The notes under the pieces: generated by a model | What the model saw: the letters and a program-made list of their open reading frames with translations, nothing else | Told to the model about the DNA's origin: nothing | The model's database searches: none | Assembly (NCBI GenBank): GCA_026874595.1 | Contig: CM049309.1 | Coordinates: 38,765,079-38,829,078 of the forward strand | DNA: 64,000 nt | Source: Sipunculus nudus | Taxonomy: Eukaryota > Annelida > Sipuncula > Golfingiida > Sipunculidae | Direction: 5' to 3' | In this document: piece after piece, positions 25,295 through 38,310 of the stretch | How positions within the stretch are numbered: position 1 is the stretch's first letter | Layout of the letters: the number at the start of each line of letters is the position of its first letter | Position numbers and translations under genes: made by a program

Positions 25295-26639
25295 GTAATA
25301 TAGTCGACTATGACTAGTGTTCCATTAAATGATTTTGTTTCGTGTCCCACATTCATGATGATTGGTATACTTCTTGCAGTTAAAAGAAGTATATACATCA
25401 AAATTTATTCTTTAGTGTTAAAGGTTACATATTAAGGGATAAGAAAACTAAATTTATTGTGAATTACTCACTATGAAATATAATCAAACGTAATAAAACA
25501 TTTAACGTAAAACAATAATGATAAGAGATTAAGATTACTGGCTATTTATACGGTTGTCCATAGTTAAATATGCAATTATGTGCAGACAGACAGGGAAGCG
25601 AGATGGGGATAAACAGCACTGAGGCTGATAAAATATAATATACACAAGAGAATTTATAGAAATTTATAGGATTATAGGAGACCAGTTATTAAATATATAA
25701 CAACTGCCGAACAAGATTTCAGGAAAGGTTTTCGTGAAAATATCGTTTTATTATATGGATTATATAATATATGGTGAACGGGTATGAGACAAATTTATAC
25801 TGTTCAAGAACCTGCTCGTTGAAAAGCTTAGAATATACAGGTGTTAAACCTGATTCCTTTGTTCATTTCAAACATTTTTATAAGAGAGAAAATAATTATT
25901 TTGATTTATACGGTGTCTTATCATGAAAAAAAAGAGCTCGCATGAGTCGTTAACACCAGAGTGTATAGAATGGTGGATATATCTGTGTTCTAACACCTAT
26001 AATTACCATCAGTTTGGATAATGTACGTGTGAACGATAAACCTTCTTATCAGGAAACGTTAAACTGTTACAAAAAATATGGACCGTTATCAGACATCCCG
26101 AATCTAAATGACACTGGATGATACCCGGATCAAAAAGAGAAACTACTCTCGTTTCAGAAACGGAAACAGTGTTTGTGTCGGTATCACGTGGCACGTTTAG
26201 TCTTAGCGCGGGTCGCTCGCTTCATCTCCCCTTGTTGTCAGATAACTTATCACGGCCAGCAGTGACCAGCTGTCGACGGGCGCGTGTCTCCTTGCCTGAT
26301 TACAGCACATTAATTATAACACACCCATAGTAATGCCCTAAAACACCTGGCACCGGTTTACAGTTGGATAAATCTGTTTTACTTCAAATACAAACTGGGT
26401 ATAGGTGATTCGTATACATGCATATTTCTCGCATGTAATAATTCAAACTTTTTTTTGTTTGCTCCCCCCCCCCCCCCCAACACACATATTATATTCAGAC
26501 TATGTTCATTGTTCGAATTCTGATAAATACTGAATTTTATAGGAAATAATTTTCTGTCTGCGATATTATAAATATATAAGTCTGCAGAGTATACATGATA
26601 CCATTTAATTATTCAAATTAATGCGTTACTAAAAAATCA

Positions 26640-26730
26640 TACCTCCGCCAGTTGGTGAAGGATATTATGTTTACCCTTGGTTATTTGATTGGCCTGTCCC
26701 AAAATGTACACAGATTTTGATAGATTGGAG
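26640..26730 (+). repeat. Partial copy of the 17517 repeat family
   Basis: CCTCCGCCAGTTGGTGAAGG followed by ATTATGTTTACCCTTGG, resembling the left part of the 49312 copy. Short and diverged. Confidence 0.4.
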
Positions 26731-27074
26731 GGTTAGGATAGTTAACAGTCCATCAAATTTTGCAAGTATACGTATTCTGAATACATATTTTTTATTCAAA
26801 GGATTCTATTTATTGTGACAAATGGATATACTCTTTTATAAATGCATACTGCTATTTATGAATAATAGGTGGCGGCTTTGTTCCGTAGGTGGCCTGGGAT
26901 AGGGTTTTTGAATCCGTGACTGCATGCTATACATATATATACATCAATATATACATCATGCTTAGTTTCATGAGAATCATAGCGGAGGTTTGTTATCTGA
27001 CTATACTTCTTGTTCTTTCTAATTTCAGAGTAAGACCAGACCGTGAGAGTGTATACAAATGTCTGTAACCACGT

Positions 27075-27097
27075 TATATATTCAACTGGCTTATTGG
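27075..27097 (+). promoter_or_regulatory. TATA-like and inverted CCAAT motifs before KCNE-like gene
   Basis: TATATA at 27075-27080 and ATTGG (CCAAT on the opposite strand) at 27093-27097, about 95-115 bp upstream of the start codon. These motifs are short and the region is AT-rich, so chance is likely. A non-coding first exon further upstream cannot be excluded. Confidence 0.15.
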
Positions 27098-27189
27098 GCT
27101 GAGCCAACATATATTAACCTGTGCTAAAAGTGAATGAACGTGAACATGTGAAGCATTGTGAATTTAACATTCCTGTGGCAAACCGCAAA

Positions 27190-27588
27190 ATGGCATTCAG
27201 TTTACCGCTGAAAATTAGCGTCGCCGATGAGGGAGGAAATGCCACATATTTTTTTATGAATAACAACGGAACAAATCTTTCTCCTGCCGTGGCGGCTGTC
27301 AGTGACGTCACATTCCGTAACTCAACCTCGGCTGATGACCCGAGTCAGCACCATGCCGTTCTGTATATCGTCGTGGTAATTTTGTTTTATGCCATGGCCT
27401 TACTAATCATGATGGCCAAGTACATCAAGGGGGAGAGAAACGACGCCCGACTGACATATTACTACGAGGAATTCGTGAAAAGGGAATCCTTCCGCAGATA
27501 TCACACAAAAATATCCGCTGTTCAAACGAGAATATCTTTGGAGGAGTCACGTATACCCGAGGAACGTACGGAAACATTTATATTATAG
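27190..27588 (+). CDS. KCNE-like single-pass membrane protein, intronless, 132 aa
   Basis: The ATG at 27190 has a strong context (A at -3, G at +4), and an in-frame TAA lies upstream at 27115. The predicted protein has no cleavable-looking signal. Its N-terminal ectodomain (1-55) carries three N-glycosylation sequons (N17-A-T, N26-G-T, N44-S-T). One transmembrane helix follows (about 57-77, LYIVVVILFYAMALLIMMA), then a basic, tyrosine-rich cytoplasmic segment (KGERND...TYYYEEFVKRESFRRY). Size, N-out topology, glycosylated N-terminus and the juxtamembrane basic-plus-Tyr segment match KCNE potassium-channel beta subunits, many of which are also coded by one exon. That resemblance is by pattern only; another small type III membrane family is possible. 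Codon use is markedly less AT-rich than the flanks, supporting a real gene. Acts, if KCNE-like, at the plasma membrane as a channel modulator. Confidence 0.72.
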   Translation: MAFSLPLKISVADEGGNATYFFMNNNGTNLSPAVAAVSDVTFRNSTSADDPSQHHAVLYIVVVILFYAMALLIMMAKYIKGERNDARLTYYYEEFVKRESFRRYHTKISAVQTRISLEESRIPEERTETFIL

Positions 27589-27683
27589 AACACTTTTTGT
27601 GTAGCGTCCGTTTTATTCTTCCGGGTGTTGCCTGTGGTTTTCTTATAGAGTCGGTAAATCTATATATATATGGACAATGAAGA

Positions 27684-27689
27684 AATAAA
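27684..27689 (+). terminator. Polyadenylation signal after the KCNE-like gene
   Basis: AATAAA 95 bp after the stop codon of the 132-residue ORF, consistent with a compact intronless transcript. Confidence 0.45.
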
Positions 27690-28331
27690 TATATTCAATC
27701 TCATGAGCTATTGTAAGGTGAATGCATGCACAAAAGAAAAGAGAAAAGATAAAAATTTATTCCTGCACAAAATAATTGTTTACTGTTATATTTAAATTCA
27801 TGCATGTAATGTTTTTATTTAGCAAAATATTGTTCTACGTTTGACGTGGAATTGTGATTGTTGTTACGGCGCTTAATCCTGCCAACATTTTCCTATAGTT
27901 ACGATGTATTTTCAGGATGCAATGTCAATGCACGAATGCAGTTGCTTTTACAAGTTTATTTTAAATAATTATATATAATATATATAGGGTGAATGCAAGC
28001 ACATGTTGATGAATATTGAATATACGTGTGTGTATGTGTGTTTGCTGGGTCACGTGAACAAGCAAACGGTGATTAACGACGACCCATGACATTAAGCTAA
28101 CGGCAGCAGCCTATTAGCTGATGAGTTAGATGAGAAACAGGTATATATATTGTTAAGAATAAAATTAAACTGTTGTGAGAAAAATGACTCCATTAATCCA
28201 GTTTCCAATGTTTGTTTGTATGAGTGCATATTTTTGGGTTACTTTTTCTCCTATCATGAATTCTGCTGTTCCCAGTAAAACCAGTTCATATAAGTAGTTC
28301 ATATAAGCGTGCGTATGTGTGTGTGAGAGAG

Positions 28332-28332
28332 G

Positions 28333-28365
<33 letters not shown>

Positions 28366-28366
28366 T
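28332..28366 (+). repeat. (GACA)n microsatellite
   Basis: About nine copies of the GACA tetranucleotide following a short GA-rich stretch. Confidence 0.95.
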
Positions 28367-29047
28367 ATATACACTTGTTACGTTATCTTATAATAGGAAG
28401 ACAGACACGGTAAGAGCTGTGTCCGTCAAAATAAGTTGAATGTGTTTCCAAGGGTCAAGTTCAAAGAATGACCTATGACCCAAGACGAAATGCGAGCGGT
28501 CATCTCTGTGGGTCACCGGAGTTCCCGGCGTCTTCTGGTGACGGAGCCCAAGTGACTGAAACTTCATTCCTCAGTATCGTCTGCTGCGATCACCACTCTA
28601 CCGTAAAGTACCGTTAAACACATGGCGCGTCTTTCTTTTGAGATCGAGCTCAGCATAGAAACAGTGATAACATTACGAGATAGATTACTTCTTGAAAACA
28701 TTGTCTTATCGCTTAAATCGTAGCCCTGTTGAGAGACATAGCTGGCGTCAGACACCTGAACGTCAATGATCTCCACCTTGCCGCCTTGCCGGGATAGACT
28801 CAGGCGCCTTTATATCTCTCTAATGTCGGTTTAACGCCGAGCGCGGACACAATATGATCCCAGAAATTATTAATCGCAAACAGCGGGAAGCGGTGTTTTT
28901 CAGCCATCTCAGACGTCCCGGCTGGCCGTGGCTGCTGACTCGGGTGTATTCAGCCACATTTCTTACCCGTCTGCTAAACTAAATAAACCAGCACGCTTCT
29001 CTATGATTAGTCCAACATGCCATCCATCTGTTTCTTCTTTTTAACAG

Positions 29048-29095
29048 ATTCGCCCATATAAACACCTTTAGACCGCGTGGTAGAAGGCCCCCCAG
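29048..29095 (+). CDS. Candidate internal coding exon, unknown gene (penultimate)
   Basis: 48 bp flanked by a strong acceptor (TTTCTTCTTTTTAACAG ending at 29047) and a consensus donor (CCCAG|GTAAG). Only one frame is open. It gives FAHINTFRPRGRRPP with one base contributed to the previous codon and two bases (AG) left over. Joined to the exon at 30106 it makes an uninterrupted Arg/Gly/Pro-rich tail. The upstream exon must end with two bases of a codon; I could not identify it, nor a first exon. Not recognised as any family. Confidence 0.4.
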
Positions 29096-29417
29096 GTAAG
29101 AACTTTGATTATGTATACCTTAATAACAGGTATAGCCAATTCACGTATTTTAAATTCCCGAATTACTGCCATGGGTTTTTCTTAAAAGTTCAAGGAAAAA
29201 GTACATTTTGTATAGTTAATAAAATAAAAATAAATATAATATAACGTTTTAAAAAAAGAAAGAAGCAAGTTTGATGAACATATCAGAAATTACTGAGATA
29301 TACTGAGATGCAGTTTCTTTCTGATGAGTCTTATTCAATATGGGGGTTTAACATTTGTTTTCAAATTTTATAATGCACAAATATAGTTAAAGCAGAAACA
29401 GATAACTCTGTACTTAG

Positions 29418-29464
<47 letters not shown>

Positions 29465-30105
29465 TACTTTATAAGGTAAAGCATTAAGATCCTTCGCAAT
29501 ACTATATAAAACATGTATACTGAATATATATTTTAGATATTATACAGGTATATATATATATATATATATATATGTAATAGATAGCAATATATAATGGATT
29601 ACTCAATTTAGGGTCAATATAATATTAATTAATTTGTATATATATATTCCCATATACATAAAGCATGAACAAAAACATAATATAAGAGGTTTCCATTTCA
29701 CGAGGTTAATAAGGGAAAGTTAATCGAATAAAAGGAAATAGAAATAAATGTCTACTTAAATTAGAATCAAATTATAAAATTAAATTTTAAACAAGTGGTT
29801 TTAATGTATGGTTGATGATGAAACCAAGCAATGTCCAAAAAATGTCATGCATTCAGTTCGTTGCAAACGTCTGTCTGTTAGTTTTAAACTCAGATAACCA
29901 ATTTTTACTATAAATGCTTATAAACAATAACTCTGTTATATGCATATGACAATATCAAATGATCTCTAATTATATAACTATGTATATTTTAGGCATGTTT
30001 TAAATTTGGCTTATATTTCGGGGATTTTAAGAAGTAAAATTCTGTGTATGTCATAAATAAAATCATTTATATTGTGTTCAACATTTATATTTTACTTATT
30101 TTCAG

Positions 30106-30181
30106 AGGTGGGATGTTAGGGCCGGGAACAAACGGACCTGTGTCTACCATGATCATCGGTCCATGTGGACCCCACAAGTGA
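30106..30181 (+). CDS. Candidate terminal coding exon, unknown gene
   Basis: Acceptor TTACTTATTTTCAG ends at 30105. Joined to 29048-29095, the split codon AG|A (Arg) continues as GGMLGPGTNG, then PVSTMIIGPCGPHK and TGA at 30179. The composition (Gly/Pro/Cys-rich, GC-rich within AT-rich flanks) is unlike the surrounding DNA. A possible poly(A) signal AATAAA sits at 30567-30572, about 390 bp on. The tail could belong to a secreted, structural or RNA-binding protein; no assignment is made. Confidence 0.4.
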
Positions 30182-30566
30182 TAACAAACCTGAGCTAATG
30201 TCAACAGAGCGATAATGCACCAAGCTTCACACAACTAGTATCAATAAATAGCTAGAGATGCGCCCAAGCAAAGACAACACACTCTAAAACCCTATGATAG
30301 CTAATATCTCAATTACGCAGTGTAAATGGTCATTCTAGACCGAGCCAAATACACCGGCGTGTCGAGTTCTCCGGCCCCCCTCCCCGGAGGTGCCTCATCC
30401 TGCACGCCATCTTGTGTCCAGTTCTCGGCGGACCTCATGTTATGTATGTGTGAAAATATACACATATATACACAGTTATTGAACAAAAAGGTGAAAATTA
30501 TGCTTACGATGCATATTGCCCCCTTGCCTGCAGCTGTAAATAAATCTCTTAAATATTAAAAAAGAA

Positions 30567-30572
30567 AATAAA
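30567..30572 (+). terminator. Possible poly(A) signal for the 30106 exon
   Basis: AATAAA in AT-rich DNA, 386 bp after the TGA at 30181. Such hexamers occur often by chance at this base composition. Confidence 0.2.
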
Positions 30573-31073
30573 TATATTGCAAGTAAATACATGTTCAGAA
30601 GTGAGAGAACTTTGTTTTTATAAAAGCATAAAATATTGAGAGATATTAAAGGAATGCTTTAAATTTATTTCTGTGAACTATAACATAGAAAATTATTAAT
30701 GATAATTTGTTTAGATTAGTCATAGTCGTCTTTATGTAATTAAACAATCGATTTATATACACACTTAATCAACTATATACATACATACATATATATATAT
30801 TTTATATGTTGAAATATATTGTTATTATTATTATTATTGTATTATAAGTTTATTGCATGATCATTCAAATAAATTAAAAGAGTTACTCACGGAATCATAT
30901 GATCAATAATACCAACAATGTCGTAAAGTTTAATAGCGATCGATAAGTTAAAATATAATCAGATATACGTTTTTATATTTTATTTTGTTTACCTTCATAA
31001 AGCAATATTATCGTATGTTAATTACTTAGTAATATGAAGAGATTAATGAGAAGAATAATTTGTTAGATAACAT

Positions 31074-31132
<59 letters not shown>

Positions 31133-34100
31133 AGGTGCAATATTAATTGTATTTGAAGTGATTACGAGTATATAACTACATGTATTTTTAATTAGATAAT
31201 TATTACAATCGATAATTTTTTTCTTACCCTCGAAATAATTCTAATTATTATCGATTGCTCATGAAATTAATTGTTAGAATAATTTCTTTTTTATTTACCT
31301 CACCAATTTATACCTCAATTTATTGAAGCATACCAATTTCCCATAAACTTTTTAGCACTAAACAACTCACCTAACTATAAAGGCTAAAGAAAAATTTGAA
31401 ATGTTGTTCATTATCTCATGCGTGAATACAAAAATTTCCCAGCAGAATTTAATCGTCCAGGCAAATGACTTATACTGCATGTATCTATATTCAGTTAACC
31501 AGTCTCATACTTTTATATATATAGTTCTGCATGTGTGGCAGTAAATATATACACATGAAATTCATCTGTGTCTGTTTATCATATTACAAGATTGCATATA
31601 TATATATATATGACCAAAGGTCCGATCTTGGGCAAACGCGACATCTCTAAAACATAGAGAAGAAACGTGAAAGAAAAAAACACATGCATGCACATGTCAA
31701 GACACATAGGTTGGAAGGTTGAAAATTCTTGCTTTGTGAAGTTGCGAAGGACCATAACATACGACTCTATATGTATATATAGGCATGGTATATTATCATT
31801 AATTCCCGGGGGAAATTAAATGGGTGAAAAAGCAATAATTTCAGCTGAAGAAAGCTAGGTATACACGTATACCTTACACTTGTTCTCAACAGTTATAGTT
31901 ATATATTTATATATACAGTGGCCGACTCGGTTATACATGCACAGGCCGCATGGCGATCATGCCTGCCTGCATTATCCGGATCACAAATGACCATAATTCA
32001 ACATACTTACAGTTTCTTGCAACTTTCTGCATAATATATCTGGCCCTTAACTATAAGATATAAAATTATAAAATATATAAAATTGTTACGAAGGAGTTAG
32101 ATAAAGATAATGGTCTATGAGCTATTCAGAATATTTATACTGTATAATTATTATTCATATTATTATTATTATTATCATTAATAATTTTAACAAAAATAAT
32201 AAATTGTTATTATTATAATTATGATAATTATGATAATAATTACAATTTTATCACCCTTTAACATCATCAGCTCAAAGGAATGTTAATCAGGATGTATGTA
32301 TACATTAAGAATAAGAAATATATTAATATTTTGCGCATGTGTGTATTTGAAACGTTGTTTCACCCTGCATAAGTCTTGCTTAATCATGTGAACCAGATTT
32401 GGTTAAAATAGACAGAGACTTACGTATTCTGTGTAAACAATATTGCAAGTTGTCAGCGATATGTTATGTCCGAACTTGTGGGAACATATGTAGACACTCA
32501 ATATAACAATAAAGCTTTTAACAGCTATACTTATGAATGAAGGAAATAGGAGTATACATTTCACATATGAAATAAAAATAAGGGGTCATGTTGCCGCCCC
32601 TCTTGCACTGCCTCTTGAAAGCTCGGGGGGATTTTCCTATATACTCGCTGAACGTCAGGCCATGTGAAATCGACAAGAAGGGAAATGTACACCGGAATGC
32701 CGCAGGCAGTGACGTGTTATGTTGATTTCCATGTTGTTCCCTCTTGTTCTTGTTTATTTCAGCCGGCTCCCAGCCAGATCCCGTGACACGAAAATACGGC
32801 ACAGATACCCGTTTCTTGCTTTGTTAATCTAGCTATTTATTTCTTGAACTAAAAGGCTTTTTGTCCATTGTTGCCCTTCCTTTTCCGCTCACACAATAGA
32901 GATGAGGTTACGAACATGGGAACGGAAGTGCCAAAGTGGGAACAATTTGTCTTCGAATTTCCAATCCATTGTTATTTCTGCTACATCAAAGGAATTTTTT
33001 TCATATCACAAGTAAATATTATCAATAATAGAATTTAAAACATTTTCCAAAGAACTCCTCCGAACAAATATTGAAATCTATATGAAATACAAATTAAATA
33101 GTTTATGTGTGTGTTATATTTTCGTGTGTGTATAACACGATTTTGAATTATACCAATATACCATTGATTTAAAACTGTTCAAATGTCAAAATACACATGC
33201 CGCGTTATTTGTACACATGTATGGGAGTTCAATGTCGTGCTTTTCCGATCAACGAAAATAAACGAAGGCTCAAACATATACTGAAAAGTTTGATGACGTA
33301 ACGATAATTTATGTTTGAGTGAAAGCTCCCGGGTTAAGGGCTTGTTTTCTTTTTTCATCTTAATTCAGACAGGACGGCCTCGCACCGGGCGGTCTGTGGT
33401 TAAGAGCCGCCGTGGTTATGCACACTTGAAGAAACTGTTTTCACACGGGCCGAACTGTCGTGGTTATCTCTGATCTTGTTGCGTCGCGCTGTAGTTTGTG
33501 TACACTTACATGAGAGAAGTTTGCAAACTACCAAATCACGCATCCATTAGTGAAATTCAAGCCATCCTGTATTGGTTAACGACGCTGTAAGCGGATCGCC
33601 AACGGGCGGCAGGAGTTTACAGAAACTGGCGTGAAGCAATTTGGGTGATCTCTATCGTGGGGGGACGAGAAGGAGTCTCGAAACCCTGTCGGATTAACCC
33701 CACTTGAGGCTACAAACTTGTTTGACAGGAGATAGATTTCAGGCCTCCTGGCGTTGGAGGATTTGGTGCGTTATCTTTGAGGGGGCTTAGCTCTTCATTC
33801 GGATTTATTGGGAGATTGTTTGGGGGATGTTTGATCTGACCAATACATTCAATTCACCGTGGGAGGCTGAGTCCATGTAAACTATACCCACTCCCGAGAA
33901 ATAGAACCCATGGATCAGCCAGACTCTCCGCAATTACGAATAACATTTTACTGACATATATAAAAATACCATGATGTACGAATTTCTGTATGTACAAATT
34001 TGCAAGGAAAATTAATTTAAAAATGAAAAAAAAAAAATAAATGCAAAAATTGAATGCAAAAAGACCTGTCGTTTAACCAGAGCATATTGAATAACGAACA

Positions 34101-34165
34101 AATTGTAATAAAATATGGAGGTCAGGGAATATATAAACACTTGCGTGTGCTTGGAGATGTGTTAA

Positions 34166-34168
<3 letters not shown>

Positions 34169-34206
<38 letters not shown>
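34169..34206 (+). repeat. (CA)n microsatellite
   Basis: About 18 CA repeats in otherwise unannotated DNA. Confidence 0.95.
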
Positions 34207-34208
<2 letters not shown>

Positions 34209-34537
34209 TGGTCTTGCATGCATATGTGCATCTTCATTTTATCTGCCGGTCCATGCACGAATTGTATATTACCTACAGTTACCCAAAAATATACATGCAA
34301 TTTATAGACATATACTATATAGTAGTTTTGGGGAACTGCACAATCATTCTTCCTATATATAGTGTATTGTACAAAGCAGAGAATTGAATGTCTTATCTTA
34401 CTAAAAAAAACCTAAAAGCAAGACCAATAGCGTTTCCAAGGAGAACAAAGAACATTTTGTTGGATTTTATAGAGATTTTAAGAGATGATTGTTTCAATTT
34501 GTCATACCACTTATACTCGCAGTCATAAACGAAGGCA

Positions 34538-34883
34538 AATAATGGGGTACCTTAGGAGGTAACTTTTGTTATAAACGGTAACTACCGCTTTTGCTTCTCA
34601 GCGCCATCTAGTATTCAAACGTTGAACGATTTAGAAGTTTAAAATATCTATATTTTTTATTAATTGTTAGCTTTAATCATATTATAGCTCAAAACAGTAA
34701 AATGTTATGTATTTTCGTTGTCAATCCACTCAAATGTATAAGAATATACAAAGGAATTATCCAGTTTCAATGCCTTACTCCAACGTTATGTGTTTCACTT
34801 AATGGACACAAGATGGCGCTGAGGCGCAATAGCGGTTTTACCGTAATTAATAGTGATGACATAGTTTGAGGTACCTCATTATT
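34538..34883. mobile_element. MITE-like element with long (about 70 bp) inverted termini, 346 bp
   Basis: The left arm starts AATAATGGGGTACCT and the right arm, reversed, starts AATAATGAGGTACCT. The arms keep matching inward (ACGGTAACTACCGCTTTTGC against ACGGTAAAACCGCTATTGCG, then CTCAGCGCCATCT in both). No ORF. Target duplication not clear. Superfamily unassigned. Confidence 0.72.
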
Positions 34884-37800
34884 GTTTCTGGGTAAGTTGA
34901 AAAGCTAGATAATTGGGCCTCCCGTCGATTGGCATTGCCTACGACGTAAATATGCTGTATGTGCACATTTTATTTATATCATTATTTAATATCACTCTTT
35001 TCATTGCGATCATTTACAATAAACTTCTCTAAAAAACATAGACTGAAAACAAAGTGATATGCAGATTCCCGTCAAGCGGTGCCTCATCCGTATGATTTAT
35101 TTATTTTATTTTTATTTCAAACATCTTTTACCAGGATAGCCTATATTCAGCTCATTTGCTGGTTTTCAACAGGGTCCTGGATAAAGTTAGAACATATAAA
35201 ATGAATAAAATATATATCATACAGATACAGATAAAACATGACATAGTGCTATATATATATTAAATACATAGTTCAATACATAGCGGGAACGATTAAAAGA
35301 TGTTATGCAGTAATGAAACATAGTCGTTACATAGAAGACATTGAAAATAAAATAAAAATAAAATACATATCAATCTCATGAAATTGATGAAAGGTAGATT
35401 TATGGTAATATACAAGTTAAAATAATACAAAATTGTGCTATCGTCGCATCAAATATCTATATAAACGCTTAAAATGGTCGTGATCTGAGGCATACTTTAA
35501 GGATAAAGCCTAATTAAAGGCAGTTGATTCCATAGATATGGATATTTCTGAGTAAGAAATTCCAAGTGATGTCTCAAATGGGTTTCATAACCTATTATAT
35601 ATGCAGTTAGAAGTTAGTATGAGATATGCCAAAGAACTTCAGTACCACACTAAATTACACATTAAATCAATATACATCATTTAAATTGACTCCAGTGAAG
35701 AATGTTTGGAAGCATATACACCAAAATAATAGTCCAGTTACACATCATCATTATTAAACATCTTTTATGTCACTCTGATTTTTTTTTCTCATATTATTTC
35801 ATATGTATTTCAATTTGCTGTCTTTCAAAATATCTAGTCATGGCTAGTGGTAGAATTATTTAAATGACTATAATAAATGTTTCCAATTTTTCCCCGAGTT
35901 TATTATCTCTACCTCCTTATGCTTAGATTTTGCCGCTCCTGTACAACACATGATGAATAAGTTAGTTTACCAGATGGTACACCAGGGGACGCTATGGGTA
36001 AATATCAGCGCACTTTTTCTGTGCCTGTCAGCTCTTTGTATTTAACCAAGACATGAACAATAGTTAATCGACCATAAGCGTAACTGTTTTTCAGAGTCAG
36101 GATTGATGTTGATGGAGCAAAGATAGAACAAGTAATATAGGAGTGTTTCCATAAGATTTAATTTGACAAAATACTGAAATTAAATGTATCTAAATACTCA
36201 GCTCAAAGTTTCATAGTTATATTTCATAATTGTTAAGCAGGGCATTTAAAACTAATTTGGTGTGAAAATGTCGTTCTCTTAAAAATTAAAAAAAAATATA
36301 CTGTTTCTGTGAGTGCACAGTAGTTTGAATCTTTATTTTAGGGGGTATGGGAAGAAAACGATAGAGCGCAGGACCAATGCGTGTTTTTGACACCTCTTTT
36401 GAGATACACGCCATCTCCGTACGAAGCGAGTTACGACTATATACTCGTTTAGTGTAGAGTTTCCTCCATTATAAAATCACACCCACAAACATGTATTCAA
36501 GCGACTGGTGAGTTTTAAAGCTGAAAGAAAACTGCGATTGGTTCAATACTTCAAAAATAAGTGGCAGCACTTTGTAAATTTACATCTAAATGCAGCTCCT
36601 CCAAAATGGGATTAAAAACATTTGTAAAAGGTTCAAGCAGTATCGCTTTTTAATTTTCTTTTTTAATTGGAACTGATTATTATACGTGCACCTCTTATAT
36701 TTGTTTGTCTTTGTTTAGTTTAAAAATGATTAATTACATTAAATTATATAATGAGAAACCCAATAATTTTTGTAATGCAAATGAAAGCAAAACGCCGATG
36801 TATTTTATCAAGCAGTCTATAATTGCCCTATTTTTTATTTTTTCAATTTTGAATTCATATCAATATATACGTGAATCATTTTTTCGACCAATAGCACACA
36901 CCACTCTTATGTTAAAACTATTATGCGTCTGCACGTAACAAATAAAATACAAAGTAAACTTTTTACTTTTGAGTACTAATATATTTTGTCTGTTTGTGTG
37001 AGACACAGTGGGAGGTTTTGTATAAGAAATACTGAAATTATTTAAAGAAATAAGGTTCTAGGTACCTTGCATGCACGGTGTAACAATCACTAATAACAAA
37101 TAAGTTATTTCTTAAACAGCAAAATTAAAATAAATAATCAAAGTCAATTCATATGCTAATGCATAATTTTAATAAGGTCAGTTTCAAAAACAATGTTACA
37201 AGTTAAATATTTCGTTCCCCGAAATGAATTGGTTGATAATCGTGAACGTTAATGTAGAATTGTATAATTTAGACTCTCTCTCAGAAAGTAATATTATGAA
37301 TGTTATACGAACGTTTCAGATTATTGTCAACAGAGAAGTCATTTGTCTGAACAAGAGATACACAGACAAACCAAACGTAACTGCCACCTGTCGACAAAAC
37401 ACGGAACTATTACTGAATATGGGAGAGATTTTGAGCAAACAATTTATGATCATATATTTTTGGTGTAATTTCACCTGTATTTTTTGCCTAATTATTATAG
37501 CTGACTGATTTTGACGATTTTTGCATATTTCTCTCTGGGGAAAACACAATACAGGGCTCAAACACGATGTTGTGGCTCTAGTTCGACCAAAGAAGGAGAG
37601 CATTTATTTTTGTTCATTTTTAATCTCGTAAAAATTGTGGGGAAAGTTAATTCTCACTGGCCATCCATCAATGTCATGTAATTTATATTCAGTCAAAAGA
37701 GAGAAGCACGCAGGAACAAAAAGTTTTATATCAGACTTTATTTTTTAACTTCTCTAACGGGACTCCATTTCAGGGTTTTACAAGTTGACTCGCAGACAGT

Positions 37801-38080
37801 GAGCTTGCCGTATCTTCTCGCTTCATTCTCTTTTGCAAATAAAATCGAGAGTACGTGCACCTATTTTTGTTGTGCCATTTTCTCGTTAGTAACATCAGTA
37901 ATGTGGGTGAGTGAATATCCTGTAAAACTATCAGGACGGCACAATATTAAATTAACACAGGCCGCTCCCTGTCAAACAGTACCTTATGCGCCATCTCGTG
38001 ACAAACAAAATTACTATATGAAGTTTTGGGCCAACAAAGGAAATATAAGAAAGGTGGAATTAAAGGTATCATAGACTTCC

Positions 38081-38084
<4 letters not shown>

Positions 38085-38173
<89 letters not shown>

Positions 38174-38188
38174 AATAATGATAAAAAC

Positions 38189-38260
<72 letters not shown>
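38085..38260 (+). repeat. (TAA)n microsatellite
   Basis: Long AAT/TAA trinucleotide array with short GATAATGATAA and AAAAACAATAA interruptions, directly before the dead LINE at 38311. Another (TAA)n lies at 23151-23198. Confidence 0.95.
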
Positions 38261-38310
38261 GATAAATTAAACACGCACATAATTGGTTGTTTCATTCACA
38301 AAAAAAAATC

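Noticed and set aside
27121-27189. Upstream extension of the KCNE-like ORF
   Set aside because: It begins with GTG, which is not used as a normal start in animals; the first ATG in strong context is at 27190.
38014-38295. Minus-strand poly-Leu ORF
   Set aside because: It is the translation of the (TAA)n microsatellite.
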